Part shown: positions 1 through 12,332 of the stretch, piece by piece
Layout: each line of letters starts with the position of its first letter
How positions within the stretch are numbered: position 1 is the first letter of the stretch
From: Euwallacea fornicatus
Taxonomy: Eukaryota > Arthropoda > Insecta > Coleoptera > Curculionidae
Assembly: GCF_040115645.1 (NCBI RefSeq)
Contig: NC_089552.1
Location: 3,410,001-3,474,000 of the forward strand
Reading direction: 5' to 3'
DNA: 64,000 bases
Translations under genes and position numbers: made by a program
Notes under the pieces: generated by a model
What the model saw: the letters and a program-made list of their open reading frames with translations, nothing else
What the model was told of the DNA's origin: nothing
Databases searched by the model: none

Positions 1-3000
1 ATTTTCTCCACCGCCGTACGGGCGTTCGTCGCTCCGTTTCCACTCCATCATAGTCAACCATATTTCTTCTCCATCCTAAATTCTATTTTGTGTCTCGTCG
101 ATCATTTAGTCCCTGACGCTCCCTCACCGCTCCATCACTATTAACTATATCATTCGTTTAGTCTTAATTTACATATTTTTCAGAGGCTCTACAGTTTAAT
201 CAACTTTCAAAGCCACCAAAATTTGCACCATTACTGTTCTCTGTTCCTTCCGTCAGAGTTAACAGAATAATTCATTTAACCCGATGTAGGACCGAAAATT
301 TCGAATTCGCGTATTTTCCAGCAGCTCCGTTATTTAATTAAGGCCAGAAAAATCGCATTTTTAGAATTTCGTGCTTGTCGCGCCTCCTCCTCCTCCTCCT
401 CCTCCTCCACTCGTAGGTAACGAAAAATCCAGACGTTCTTATCGTGGATGGAATAAGCCGCTGATTCCGAAAATTCGATAAAATACAGGGTGTCCTATTT
501 TAAATTAAAAAATAGTTGTTACTTTTGATTTATGTTACCTCTTGGTTCCTAACACACCGAAAGTGGCATAATATCCAAACGTATCAACGAAAATTCCTAA
601 CGTTGTCTTGTATAAGTGGTCTAGAGCTTTTTTGAGTTTTCAGGCCTGAGGAAGAATTGCGATGCCTTAATGGAGTTGAATCAATCTAAATTAATTTATA
701 TAGTCACTTATTACATCTAATCTGCTTTCGATAGCCGAGAGAATCTAACTTGCCCTAGGCAGAACTTTACGAGTGTAATTAAACTCTTTCAGCAAATAAA
801 TCCTTGGGTTTTTTTAGGTCTCAGGGGGGACACGAAAACTCTAAAGCAATAGCGCTTATGTGGGTGATTTAAATCTGACCGCAAAAACACTCCTCAAGGT
901 AAATAATTTTACTCGCTTTACTATGACTTACAACTTTTCTACTTTCGCTTCCAGAAAACTACTAAAGCAAACAAATTATCTGTGAGAACGTACGTAAACA
1001 GTTTATGTTAAAAGAAAGTGAATTTGGCGATTTGGACAGCTAGTTTCCTTATACTGTCTGCGACCTTGGTTAGGACTATTGCGCCAAAAATAAGTCCGAT
1101 GATTGCAAATCGTGCGAATCGTCCGGCTGTCTGTAGTAACCAGATCTGCTGAGTCAATAAAAACACTAGTTCGAATTAATTCATTTATTGACTCGAAGTT
1201 AAATTGTTGCCGGCGCAAATTTGGCGAAATAAGGCAACAATATCTAAGAAAGAAAATAACTGAACTATTGCACATATCTCGCGTGTGAAACGATCAATGA
1301 AGATTTATCGTTTATGGATTCGATAAGCATTTATCGTTTACTACCGACGTGAGTCGGGCCTTTACAAGTAAATAAATCAAACAATCTTACAAAATGTAGA
1401 TTTATGCCTATTTTCAAAGCCCGATAAAGAGAATTTATTATGCAAATTCTCTGAATTGCTCATAATCTGTTGTGAGAGGGGTTTGGCAAATAGTTGATTC
1501 TTTTCCTGTTCCCGTTTCTTGGTGGAATGACAGATACGATAATTAAAAACGACGGAACTCAATAGATTCGGAATTTGGTGATTTTTCTGAATTTATTGAA
1601 GCTGTAAAAGTGAGTAATTCGAATGAGTTTTGGACGGATTCGGGCTCTAGATGTGTAGCGCTGTATTTTACATCAGAAGACATCGTTGGCCTTTTCTGAT
1701 GCAAGATTTTCAATCAGTTTGACGACTAGCTGTCCTTCCCAACATTGATTGGTTAACCCTTCCAAAGTTTCACTAACACCTCTTCTCCTAGCACTCTCCT
1801 CCTATTTCAAATGACCCAAATCATGTGGTTAGTATTCTATGATTCCATAGATCTCAGCCCTACGTGATGATGGTATCTTTCTATTGGGTAAACTGATTAT
1901 TGCATTTCACGCACTAAACTTCTATTAGTAAATTCTCCAAGTTTATTGCCCTTGAAGGATTAATTCGAAGAGAAAAAGAGAGAGAGGGAGTAAGAGAGAT
2001 AATGGGATACATTATCTCCTCGGACTCTTTAATCTGAAGGATTCTAGAGGTTGAAGTCATTCCATCTCAGTTCCATGATGTTGCCAGTCAGGCACAGCAG
2101 AGCCTTAACCATCCAGTCATATCTCTATGGTCTCATCGCTCTCAGAACATTTAGTCAGGATCTCATGATGATTTTCCATCGAGTAGGCCACAAACTTTGA
2201 GCGGGATAAATCAGGGAAAAGGTAGGAGAACACTGTCCCTTAACAGAATAGCAAGTGAATCTGCATCTTCTATCGAAAATTTGATTGTAACGCTGAAATA
2301 AGGTCAATGAGGGTGATATGTAACGGGTCAATTGGTGATCATAGTGTGTTTGTTTCTATAGAAATTTCAATGTTTCGCACTCTTTACCGTTTCTGTTCCT
2401 CTTTGAACCCGCTTCAACTGCGGAGTTTCGTGGAGAGTTGTCTGTTCACAGTAACGTGCAAGCGGGATATACGGAGTTTTTGAGATGGAGCTGGACGTCA
2501 ATAATGGATGTTAACGATCGAATCATCCAGCTGAAAGTGCGACGTTTTTTAAGGAGTTTAACATTTAATCGCAGAGATGAATTGCAGGACTAAAGGTCGT
2601 CAAAGAGATGTGGAATTTTGACCGTTACTGCAGACTCTTCAATGATTTTTCAGATATTTTACATTCATAATATATCCAATTAGATAAGCGTTATGAATTA
2701 CCATTTAACATTTAACGCACACGTTATAAATCACATGTAATGTGCAATTCCTTTTTGAAAACGAGCGTACGAAATGCTGAATGAATGAATAGCATTAGCA
2801 CCTTCAGGTTTAGGCAACGTCTGCCCACACTAACAATGTCGTCATGATCTCTATTATTATAATCTCCTTATGCAACAAAATCTTATTTGTATACAAAAAA
2901 AGGCAATGGTATGTACCATTAAGCGCAGCTGAGGGCAGCATCGAGGATCAGTGAACTGTATCTAATTTCATTTTAATTCCATATCTCATTGTGATCTGGT

Positions 3001-3105
3001 CATTTTTGCACCGAGCCTGCACCTTAACGCGATTAGTCTTCAGGCTGAATAGTATGATTGGCAGAGGTTTTTCCCGCCATCATCGCACCTAATGGGTAAT
3101 TAAGG
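1..3105. other. Gene-poor stretch
   Basis: No coding exon could be supported here. The stretch holds a (CCT)n microsatellite near 383-408, an ACAGGGTGTCC-type repeat end near 485-496, and a purine-rich run around 1970-2000. Short open frames near 1.0-1.6 kb on both strands lack splice context and look like chance. Confidence 0.5.
383..408. repeat. (CCT)n microsatellite
   Basis: About nine tandem CCT units stand out in an otherwise AT-rich background. Confidence 0.9.
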
Positions 3106-3375
3106 CTATTTCTGTTCGTATACCATTGGAGACCACACACGGTTGTATGTTATATCCCGATGTCGAAACACATCCTTTTTACATTGTGGGCACGTCACTT
3201 CGTTGTCTAAAGTTGCAAGTTCATACTGTTTCACGTATACCTCAGTTCTCGGACAGCTACAAGGCTTGTAGGTGTTACAATTTTGTGTCGAAGACGTGAT
3301 TGCTGATTGTATCGTTAGGATTAACGGCCCTTCCTGCTGGGTATTGTTATGTGGGCCCGCTGGTTGCTTCCACTC
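3106..3375 (-). CDS. Unassigned cysteine-rich terminal coding exon
   Basis: This is an open frame of 89 codons plus a TAG stop, without an internal methionine start. It is preceded by a good splice acceptor: on the minus strand, a pyrimidine-containing tract ends in TTCTCAG at about 3376-3382. It therefore looks like the last exon of a spliced gene. The peptide begins EWKQPAGPHNN and is moderately polar. It then carries a cysteine cluster with the order C-x5-C-x-C-P (residues 33-41) and, 21 residues later, CPQC (62-65). It ends RHRDITYNRVWSPMVYEQK. The CxxC spacing could bind zinc or form disulfides, but I do not recognise the family. The upstream exon was not found. The membrane-anchor exon at 20790-21058 is on the same strand, but its splice phase (1) does not join this acceptor (phase 0) directly, so at least one more exon would be needed. 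Confidence 0.45.
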   Translation of the reverse strand, partial: EWKQPAGPHNNTQQEGPLILTIQSAITSSTQNCNTYKPCSCPRTEVYVKQYELATLDNEVTCPQCKKDVFRHRDITYNRVWSPMVYEQK

Positions 3376-3382
3376 CTGAGAA

Positions 3383-4928
3383 GCATCAGTGACAGTTTTC
3401 TTGGTGATGGGTTTTTCTCAATGATTCCTCATTTTACATGCCACGTTTCGTTACGTTTAGTCCCTAGAAGTGGTCGACTGCCAATTGAAATGCTTCGCCA
3501 TTTACCATGCTAATTATACAATGAATATCGTTGTCGCCACATTCTAATTGCAAACCATCCTACAAAGGCTAATCTAATAAAATAGCAATTTATTTAATAT
3601 CCCATGGAATGCAAATATAGCACTTTGCCGCTGCGGACTAGGTTGCTTTTATGCCGATTCAAGCTATTCTCAAAGTGAGATCTCCATAAACAACAATTGC
3701 CTCTAATAGGAACAATTTGTCTCAATGTAATCTCAATTCCATGTACTCTCTGGTTTCTCAGTGGCAGGCCAAACTGCCTTCTTTGGGGCTTAAATAAGCG
3801 AACGAAGCACGTTTCGTAACTGACCTCTCAGGCACGTTTCCTTCTGGGAATGTGGTGTCCTTCACAAGGCTATTGCCCGCCTATCCTATGGGTCAAATGA
3901 TTAATGCTGAAAAAATGCTAATGCGGCATTAATTTGTAATCCAGACGCTTCTTCTAAAACCGAGCACGTGCCATAATGACCAATTTTTGTTGCTGTGAGC
4001 TTAGGGATAAGGAACACCTCTTCTTCCGGAGAATGTGACCAGTTTACGTGCCTCGGACATGGTTAGCAAGACACTTAAGTGTTGGATGTTTGCGATTTCC
4101 TGCGGAAACATCACATTAACGCATCGAGGAAAAACGAACACGTCTTTAATGTATACAAACCATACAAGAGTTCGACCATAAACGATCTGAGATATGAATT
4201 GAACGTAAGTAGCCGATAACTGCATCTGACACAAAACGTAAACATCAGGTGGCAGTTGTGCTTAAAAGTGTATGTAATAAATATTTCAAATAAAAGTGTT
4301 AAAATTGCTACTTCCTTGTTCGAATGTGTACACGTTTAGTGTGTGTTTGTAAGCGGAATGTCTTCGTGATAATAACATGAACAAAGATGTTGTGCAGTTA
4401 GTAGAGAAAATTCGGTAGTCGAAGGCATCGGGACAGATGGTTCTTCTTACACAATTATCCGGAAAAAGTCTTGAAATTTTAATTTTGGTTCGTGTTGATG
4501 TGTGTATGTATTTCGAAAGTTTCTGCTTTATTTTTACAGATCGCAGTGATGCTACTGTAAATTTCGTTGGTTTTTATTAATTACATTTGCTTCACATTTT
4601 TTAAGTTTAGGATCGTGCCAGAAAATGGACCATTTCATCCCAGTTTTGCCTGGTTGCGTAGGAGTAAAAATCTCAGCTCAACAGAGGCTTCGCCACCCAA
4701 CCTGGCAGCGTCTCTGTGATTGTGAAACATCAGGGTTTTCCGGCTGGCAGTTTTGATGATCACAGGGAAAGGGTCGGGATTTCGTGATGGGCGATGCCTG
4801 CATTTTCACTAAATTAGCTCTATTTCGTGAAAATTTCGCTGTCTCTATGGAGCTGCACGAAACGTGCCGCCTATTGATTCACTCAAAATCGATTAATTTG
4901 AATAAACATTAAACACCAATTTTTGGAA
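3383..4928. other. Gene-poor stretch
   Basis: I see no supportable gene here. The short minus-strand open frame near 4.0-4.2 kb has no splice or family support. Confidence 0.4.
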
Positions 4929-4930
4929 TA

Positions 4931-5333
4931 TACCGGGTGGTCCATTTAACCTGACATATCGGGATATCTCGAAAATTACGCACCAGATTGAAAAAAGTTT
5001 CAAATGAAAGTATTTTGTCTCGAATGGATCCACGATATAACACTAACCATGACTTCCCAACTCTTTCACTTGGGGTGGGGCGGGGGTAACTTTGAAATCT
5101 CAAATGGCAACCCTCATTTTTTATTGCAGATTTGAATTTTACGATAAAAATTACTTGGAGTTTATCTGAAACTTTTTTTTCGATTCGCCACAGATGGCGC
5201 TGTAATCGGAAAAATTTGTTTTATTCTGATTCTGAAAGAAAGCATCGTGTCTTTCATATTTTTAATGGAAACTTGTTGGTTTTTTTGGGTACCTCCGATA
5301 GTTTAAAGAAAAAAAAACGGTCTGTGACAAAAA
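4931..5333 (+). repeat. Left inverted arm of the DD41D element
   Basis: About 403 bp that match the reverse complement of 5931-6333 almost base for base. The arm includes a short open frame (5132 onward) that recurs in the other arm on the opposite strand, so that frame is repeat sequence and not a gene. Confidence 0.9.
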
Positions 5334-5418
5334 GTAAATTTCATATCGTTTACAAAGACAGTGAAAGAAATTGTAAATTTTTTATTGATGATATTTTTAT
5401 CTAGGCAGTACCGAAAAA

Positions 5419-5844
5419 AATGGAATAAAGTATCAAAACTTCTTGAATGAAGATTTGCCCTTATTATTGGAAGACATTAATTTGGAAACTCGACGTTCGA
5501 TGTGGTTTCAGCATGATGGTTGCCCAGCTCATTGGGCTTTAATATCCCGAGAAATTTTACATCATAAATATCGCAATCGATGGATTGGACGAGGTGGACC
5601 TATTCATTGGCCAGCACGATCGCCTGATCTTACCCCACTCGACTTTTTTTTATGGGGTTATCTCAAAGAAAAAGCGTATTCAAGAGTATCCACAACGTCC
5701 GAAAACATGATGGAAAGAATTAGAGCTGCTTGTGTTTCTGTCGTTCCCGAAGTGTTAGCGTCTACTCAATAAACATTACAGATGCGCTTAAGAAAATGTA
5801 TTGATGAAGGTGGTGGACATTTTGAACATTTGCTTCGTCATTAA
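5419..5844 (+). pseudogene. Truncated DD41D transposase (C-terminal half)
   Basis: The frame opens with NGIKYQNFLNEDLP, the linker typical of these insect transposases. It continues through the second catalytic Asp in QHDGCPAH and the NRWIGRGGP motif to the third catalytic Asp in SPDLTPLDFFLWG. Exactly 41 residues separate these two Asp, which places the protein in the DD41D group of the IS630-Tc1-mariner superfamily. The frame is interrupted by a TAA at 5770-5772 and then resumes, ending GGGHFEHLLRH before TAA at 5842-5844. The usual N-terminal DUF4817-type domain and the first catalytic Asp are absent. The gene is therefore a fragment with one nonsense codon. Confidence 0.85.
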
Positions 5845-5930
5845 TTTAATGTTCGAACAGTTGTGTTTAATGGAATGAAAATTCAATGTGGATCTAAGTT
5901 TATTTAGAAATTTAATAATAAATAAAGTTT

Positions 5931-6333
5931 TTTTTGTCACAGACGGTTTTATTCCTTTAAACTATCGAAAGTACCCAAAAAAACCAACAAGTTTCCATTA
6001 AAAATATGAAAGACACGATGCTTTCTTTCAGAATCAGAATAAAACAAATTTTTCCGATTACAGCGCCATCTGTGGCGAATCGAAAAAAAAGTTTCAGATA
6101 AACTCCAAGTAATTTTTATCGTAAAATTCAAATCTGCAATAAAAAATGAGGGTTGCCATTTGAGATTTCAAAGTTACCCCCGCCCCAACCCCAAGTGAAA
6201 GAGTTGGGAAGTCATGGTTAGTGTTATATCGTGGATCCATTCGAGACAAAATACTTTCATTTGAAACTTTTTTCAATCTGGTGCGTAATTTTCCAGATAT
6301 CCCGATTTGTCAGGTTAAATGGACCACCCGGTA
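5931..6333 (-). repeat. Right inverted arm of the DD41D element
   Basis: Inverted copy of 4931-5333, differing at only a few positions by eye (for example one extra T in the GGGGTTGGGG tract). Confidence 0.9.
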
Positions 6334-6335
6334 TA

Positions 6336-9300
6336 GAAGTAAAAGCTTTGGCTACTTCTGGTATGATAAAAATGAAGGGAAACGCTATCAACCTTGTTAA
6401 TTTCTTAGAGTACTGGTAGAATTAAAAAAAAAATTATATTGACTAGCTCATCACTGATCAGCAGACTCAAACGGATAATTTTCTATTGGAGAACATCTTT
6501 CAGATGCCGCATACCGGCATAATTCGTAATTTTCGGGGCCCTATTAGAAGGCACATTTTTTTGGGAAAACAAGCAAGCGATTAGAATAACATCTAGAATA
6601 GGCCACCATTACTGTCTTGCTGGGGTGCATCCAAGGTAACAGAAGCTGTATATTGTCTACACTGATTAAGTAACTTTCTTTATATAAGAATGTAAATGAA
6701 CCGTTACTTGCGTAAAGAGTTTTGCGCGCCTCGTGGTCATAAGCATATAAATTACTACTACTTATAGGTAAAATCCACTAGGACCCCCTTTTCTCCATAT
6801 TGCATGAATTTATGCCTGTTAGCATGTCTCAGCAGGAGGCAAAGGGCAAGTAAGGGTTTGATCTCCGAAGAGGCGAAAAAACGCTCTTTGCAGTTGGTCA
6901 GTTCAGCCAACAACGCACTCGCAATAACAATATATATTTTTTTAATTAATGGTGGCAAAATTATTCAATCAATTAAGTACGTAATGAAGCAAAAATTAAA
7001 AAAAAACTGAAAGAGTGTTCATGGGGAGGAAGACAGGAATTTTCCGACTGACTTGGACTTTGTATAAATATTGTATAAACACACGATTAAACTCGTATAA
7101 AAGTATTCAGTAGGTAGGTATAAATACCTTTTTCCCTCTAACTTCGACCTTCGTTAATAGAAAGATCGGAAGCATTCACTGTGAAGCCCATTTCTTGGTC
7201 ATGTTTTTGAGTTAACCTTTAAAGGAAAAAAGTTAATGCTGACTATTGGCACAGTGACGAAATAATACAGTATAATAATGGTAATTAAAGTTCCTCTCCT
7301 AATAAGGAAATTCTTCTATTAACCTTGCAGGTATCTGCAAGAATGCGAGTTTAGAAGAAATTCAATGTAGTATTATTAACAAATATGTAATGTTTATTTA
7401 ACTGTAAATTATAGAGGTGAACATATTGTGATATATCTGAGTTTTTGCTGCTGCATTTATATAACACCTTTTTTTATGCAATGAAATAATGTAAAATATT
7501 TGCACTGCGTGCCTCAGTGTTGGCGTATTAATCCATCAATGCGGTGGTTATGCGGAAGTAACATGTAACATAAATGAAAATTTTATAAAATAATTGATTT
7601 ATTTTAAAGCTAAAGGTTCTAAAAAATCAGGTAAAAAATTCTTAGTTAGACCTTTATTTAATTACAAAACGTAAATATGCATGCGTCTTAATTAATATTA
7701 TAAAGGTTTTACCATAAGTCTAAAGGGGCTTAGTAGTTTTTTACCTAATTTCTGCACAAGAATTAGGAACTTGTATTGGAAACCACAGGTAACCGTAAAG
7801 CAATAAGTAGACACAATAATGATTGGTATTTTTGAAATTAAAAACAATCCCAATGGACAGACACCAACAGTGTTGTGTGTGATCTAAAAGTAGCCGTTCT
7901 ATTTTCGCCAACAGACTGCTCTTGAACTTGTCTGTTGCATTTATGTCAATAATCAATTAAAATCAATTTACAAGCGATTGAATCATAATAAGGTAGTCTC
8001 CGCTTTAAAGGAAAATACTCATTATGTCCATGTACGCCTGGTTTAAAAGTTGCTTTACGAAAATAATTAGTTTTTCCATCCCGTCGAGAGTTTTTTTTCT
8101 CCAGCCAGATTCAACTCTGAGAATATGAGATTCGGAGTGCGAATATCAGAAATCATTTATGATTCTATTAAATTGAGTCGCTGATCTATCTCAGCAGACT
8201 TAACAATTAAATAATAACAAAATTTAGCGAATTTCGAGCCATTTTATGCCATCTATCAACGAATGTCCAGGTGTTCCCACTCTCGTTCTCTACCTTTATT
8301 TATGTTTCAATAACCTCCTGTGTAGTGATATAGGAGAAAGATTGAAATTAAAATAAATTGATATCGGACGTTCCAAAACCCAAACTTAAATTGGTCCGCT
8401 AATTAAAGTTCAATTAACAACCATCGGATGATTCACAATTTTAATAAATTTATTGGCGCTATATTGAAATCGTTATTAAAGCAGTGACAGATTCGGATTG
8501 GCTCTTATGGGGACCATAAACCGCTAATAATTGACAGCGTGCATATGACGCCCCCATCGTATTTTTGATCATTAATTGAATCATTAATTATACTCATTTT
8601 GTGAGTGGTTTCTATCGCTTTATTAATTTTAGTTTCTTTTATGTCCACGTGTCGGAGTAGTAAATTCTGATAATAGATGTAAAACACCAAGGACGACAGT
8701 TTTATGGTTAAAATTATGTGGACATGTGCGCGTAACATACACTACAAATTTGAGGCATGCTACGGATGAAATCACCGGATTTAAAGAAGTTAGGTAGGCA
8801 CTGCCAGCACAAAGAATAGTAAGAAGAAGGGTGAGGTGAAGGCCCTCAATCATGCCCCTGGGGTCCCTTTTCGCTCCCCATTCCACTCCTTTGCGCTCTA
8901 CGTCAGCCCTTCCGCAAACCGCTTTATGAAGGCGATAATCCCATCTCATTATTAAACAGACGGAAATTCCTCCACGGGAAAAGATATTTTAACGGGACTT
9001 TCTTGTGTCTAAGATATTATAATGATGTAATAAGAAGTTATGGGTTTACAGAACTGTGTCCAAGACATATGCATTTTTTCACACTTCTAGAAAGCGGCAT
9101 GATAATTTCTATCTGGACTCATGCAGAATCTTCGAAGACGAGCTCACAGGGTTCGCACGTGGGAACTGTACAGTGAATTTTGGCAACAATTCGTAATTGC
9201 CTCGGATAGAGCAACCCAATTTTTAAACGATTCATATTTTCTGTCCCGGATATCCGTGATATTTTTTCGCATCTTACTTCGTTTTTCAGTTTCAAAATCA

Positions 9301-9819
9301 TCGCTGCTCGAACTTAAAACAAGTCCAAAGAAGTAAAAATAATGACGTAAAATCTACATAAATGGTTTAAAATGTTCGTGTAAGTGACTGTCGACCTCGT
9401 TCGAAGAACCAGGATTGTTTTTTTTAACAACCTGTATTTTGGAAACGAAGCGATTCCGGACATGCGTTTCTTCGAAGTTGCACCATATGTTTAGGAAGCA
9501 CCCTGTACAGCCATTTTCACGAAATATTGAAAATAAATCTGTGTAAAATACCGGGGGAAAATGATAGAAAGTTCGCCGGAACGGGGTGCAATTTGATTTT
9601 AATCACGTATCGGGGAGGAAGTCCTCTAAAAATGCAAAAACATAGAGTGAAATTCAAGCTCGCGAAATCATCAAAATCTGTCAAAATTTTTCGTTCGAAA
9701 TTCATGACGTTTCAAATGACGATGAATTAAAAAACTGCGAAAAAGTAACGCTTATCGGGAGATAAAATGAAGTATTTCTGCGCTTTTTTTTACGTTTGAA
9801 CTCTAAATGTTTTACAATT
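6336..9819. other. Gene-poor stretch with repeat fragments
   Basis: No gene is supported. Towards 9.1-9.8 kb the sequence has the look of old transposon DNA, including an ACCCTGTACAG end near 9500. I could not delimit an element. Confidence 0.4.
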
Positions 9820-9821
9820 TA

Positions 9822-9848
9822 CCAGGTCTGTAAATATGAAACCGGAAT
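9822..9848 (+). repeat. Mariner terminal inverted repeat, left
   Basis: 27 bp, identical to the reverse complement of 11070-11096. Confidence 0.95.
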
Positions 9849-9897
9849 CTTTTAATAAAAAGTATAACTTAGCTGCGCAATAATTATAAAAAGTATT

Positions 9898-10924
9898 TTA
9901 TTCGAAATATTTCCCATCGTTCCATATACATTTTTCCCATCTCTCTGGCAATTTGTGGATGCCACGCCAAAAGAACTGTTGTTCTTTTGAGGCAAACCAT
10001 TCATCGAGCCATTTTTGAACTGTTTCGTAACAGGTGAAGTGCCGTTCTGCAAGAGCGTGTCCCATCGATGCAAATAAGTGATAATCGGATGGTGCTAAGT
10101 CGGGTGAATAAGCCGCATGCGATGGTACTTCCCAATGAAACGTCCCAATCGTTTCCTTCACCAGTTTTGCAGTGTGTGATGATGCATTATCATGAAGCAA
10201 TATCACCTTGTGTTGCCGTTCTCGATATTCTGGTCGTCTTTCACGCAAAGCTCGATGCAAGTCCATCATTTGTTGTCAGTAACGTTCAGTATTAACTGTT
10301 TCTCCAGGTTTTAGCAGCTCATAATAAATTACGCCTTTTTGATCCCACCAAACACAGAGCATTGTTTTCCGTCCATATCGATTTGGTCTTGCTGACGATG
10401 CTGATGGTTCGCCTGGAGTTACCCATGATTTTTTACGTTTGGGATTCTCAAAATAGATCCATTTTTCGTCACCAGTCACAATTCGATGAAGAAATGACTT
10501 TCTATTATACCTGGTAAGCAACAATTGGCAAGTGGTTTTTCGATTTTCTTGCTGTCTTTCATTAAGTTCATGTGGAACCCATTTTCCTATCTTCAGAATT
10601 TTTTCCACAGCTTTCAAACGAATGGAAATGGCTTCTCGTGTCACATTTAATTGGTTCGCTAATTGTAGTTGCGTTTGAGTATCGTCCTCATCTAACAAAG
10701 CTTGCAACTCGCCGTCTTCAAACTTTTTCGGTGGTTTTCCACGCTCTTCGTTATTGACGTCAAAATTGCCACTTTTGAATTTTTTAAACCGCTCATAGCA
10801 CTGTGATTTTCCAAGGGCATGTTCACCGTAAGCTTCAACAAGCATGCGATGTGAATCTGCAGCCATTTTTTTCAAGTGGTAACAAAAAATCAATGCTGGC
10901 CAATGTAGGCACAAAATTCGACAT
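9898..10924 (-). pseudogene. Mariner transposase, one stop and one N-terminal frameshift
   Basis: The DDE transposase would cut and paste the mariner element at TA sites. The gene starts at an ATG at 10924 (MSNFVP). A small indel shortly after shifts the frame into LIFCYHLKK, and the frame then stays open to 10279. The DNA-binding part includes HRMLVEAYGEHALGKSQCYE, followed by the conserved WVPHEL linker. The first catalytic Asp lies in TGDEKWIYF, the second in LHDNASSHTA and the third in YSPDLAPSDYHLF. There are 34 residues between the last two, the DD34D signature of mariner. A TGA at 10276-10278 interrupts the frame between NTERY and QQMMDLHRAL, and the C-terminus GIHKLPERWEKC...DGKYFE is intact. 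Length without the lesions is close to the usual 345 residues. With two disabling changes this copy should not make active enzyme. Confidence 0.93.
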
Positions 10925-11069
10925 ACTCAAAGCTATTGCAAACTGTACTGCAGTATTGAACCTGTATTGTTATGATTTGAAAATCATTCTCAGATGTAAA
11001 TAAGAGATATAGTGCCCTAATAACACGATAATATTACGTATATTGACCACTAGGGATATTTGGAGGCAA

Positions 11070-11096
11070 ATTCCGGTTTCATATTTACAGACCTGG
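11070..11096 (-). repeat. Mariner terminal inverted repeat, right
   Basis: 27 bp, perfect partner of 9822-9848. Confidence 0.95.
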
Positions 11097-12278
11097 TACA
11101 TTTGCAAGAGATGTTGAAATCTCGTTCTCAGCTCGCCGGGGAGTGTCGAAATTTTTCAAGTTCGATCCGGAGAAAAAATTAAACGAATTTGCATTATCGT
11201 CTGGAACAGCCCCTCGGAACAAATTTCCTTGGGAAATCTGATAAGTGCTTTCCAGGTCCCAGGAACGCAGCAATATTGGCGCATTTGGGCACGGTGAGCG
11301 GTCTCCCTGACTTCTAAAAAGTACAAAAATGGTGAAAAATTCCTAAATTCTCGAAATCGACATTTTTTCATTAAAAAAAAATTATTCCAGTTACGTCATA
11401 AACGCAAGTTTATACGACTTTAACAACATTATCTTCCTCCTCATTCGAGTTCATCTGCCTTCTCTGCGCCGAACAAAAAATCTGATTAATTTCGCACTTA
11501 CCAAGTTGCACGTCTTTTTAACAACTTTATTAATAACACCACTCTACTTTTGCCAGATGTTCCATCCAAATTGGGTCATCAGCCATATTAAAAACGACCC
11601 GAAAAAATATCCGATGCTAATCTTATATGTAACACACACATATACGAATAATTCATGCTTTTTGCCCGAACACAAGGTGGTCCCAAGACCGAGTAAATTC
11701 ACGATAATCCGTTTAAAAATTATTAAAGCCTTAAACGGATCGAGTTTTTTTGGTTTATTGAATTCCAGGTGACATTTCCATATCTTGGTGGATAAATTTG
11801 CCTTTATAATTGCCACACCGGAGGCTGCAACATGTATGCTAATGTTGATCTCTTGGGATTTGCATTGTGGACGTATCAAGATGGTTCTAAATGCCTTTTG
11901 ATGTCTTTATCGCTTATGGCAATAGGACATATCTGATACTTGGAAACGGTCTATTCAACCGGACAAACAGATCGCGTAATACCATGTTTGGGGCGAATAA
12001 AACCAAAAGTGAAGGCCATATAAAGATGCGATCTAGTCGTATTGGTTTATGGACTACCAGGTCATTGTTTTCACCAGGTCCCAAATATGGGCGCCTTTAG
12101 GTGCCACTAGACCGTTCGTATCATCAAATCCGTCAGAAAGCCAGACATGAGCTCCCAATTTAATAAAAAAAAGGAATTCTCACGAGGGAAAGGCAAACAA
12201 GTGGTGGCGAAAGATGATGAAAAAAAAAGTGTCATTTGCGGTTTAAAAAAGTCAGTGCCAGTAACACGCTTCCTTCAA

Positions 12279-12332
12279 TGTCTGGGTCATTATCACTGGT
12301 ACTGGGTCAATGGGAACCAAATCAGGTAGACG
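12279..12332 (+). repeat. 54 bp dispersed repeat, copy 1
   Basis: Shares the core TCTGGGTCATTATCACTGG and most of the following 30 bases with 14767-14820. Both copies read toward ATCAGG(T/A)AGACG. Confidence 0.75.

Larger units (their letters stand above)
4929..6335 (+). mobile_element. Long-inverted-repeat IS630/Tc1/mariner-type element, DD41D, internally deleted
   Basis: The element proper is 4931-6333 (1403 bp), flanked by TA at 4929-4930 and 6334-6335, the target duplication expected of Tc1/mariner elements. Its two arms (4931-5333 and 5931-6333) are inverted copies of about 403 bp, and I count only a handful of differences between them. The outermost bases are TACCGGGTGGTCC. The roughly 600 bp centre encodes only the C-terminal part of a transposase on the plus strand. 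The N-terminal DNA-binding part and the first catalytic Asp are missing. Such a copy cannot be autonomous but could be mobilised in trans. The near identity of the arms suggests recent activity or arm-to-arm gene conversion. Confidence 0.88.
9820..11098 (-). mobile_element. Full-length mariner element, mauritiana type
   Basis: The element proper is 9822-11096 (1275 bp), the usual mariner size, and is flanked by TA duplications at 9820-9821 and 11097-11098. The terminal inverted repeats are 27 bp and perfect. They start CCAGGTCTGTAAATATG, and the CCAGGT opening is shared with mauritiana-type mariners. One transposase gene fills the element on the minus strand and resembles the Mos1 protein closely throughout. 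Perfect ends with a lightly damaged gene suggest a fairly recent insertion that could still be moved by a related transposase. Confidence 0.95.

Noticed and set aside
5132..5404. Open frame on plus strand repeated at 5949-6131 on minus
   Set aside because: It lies in the two inverted arms of the mobile element, so the similarity reflects the repeat and not two genes.
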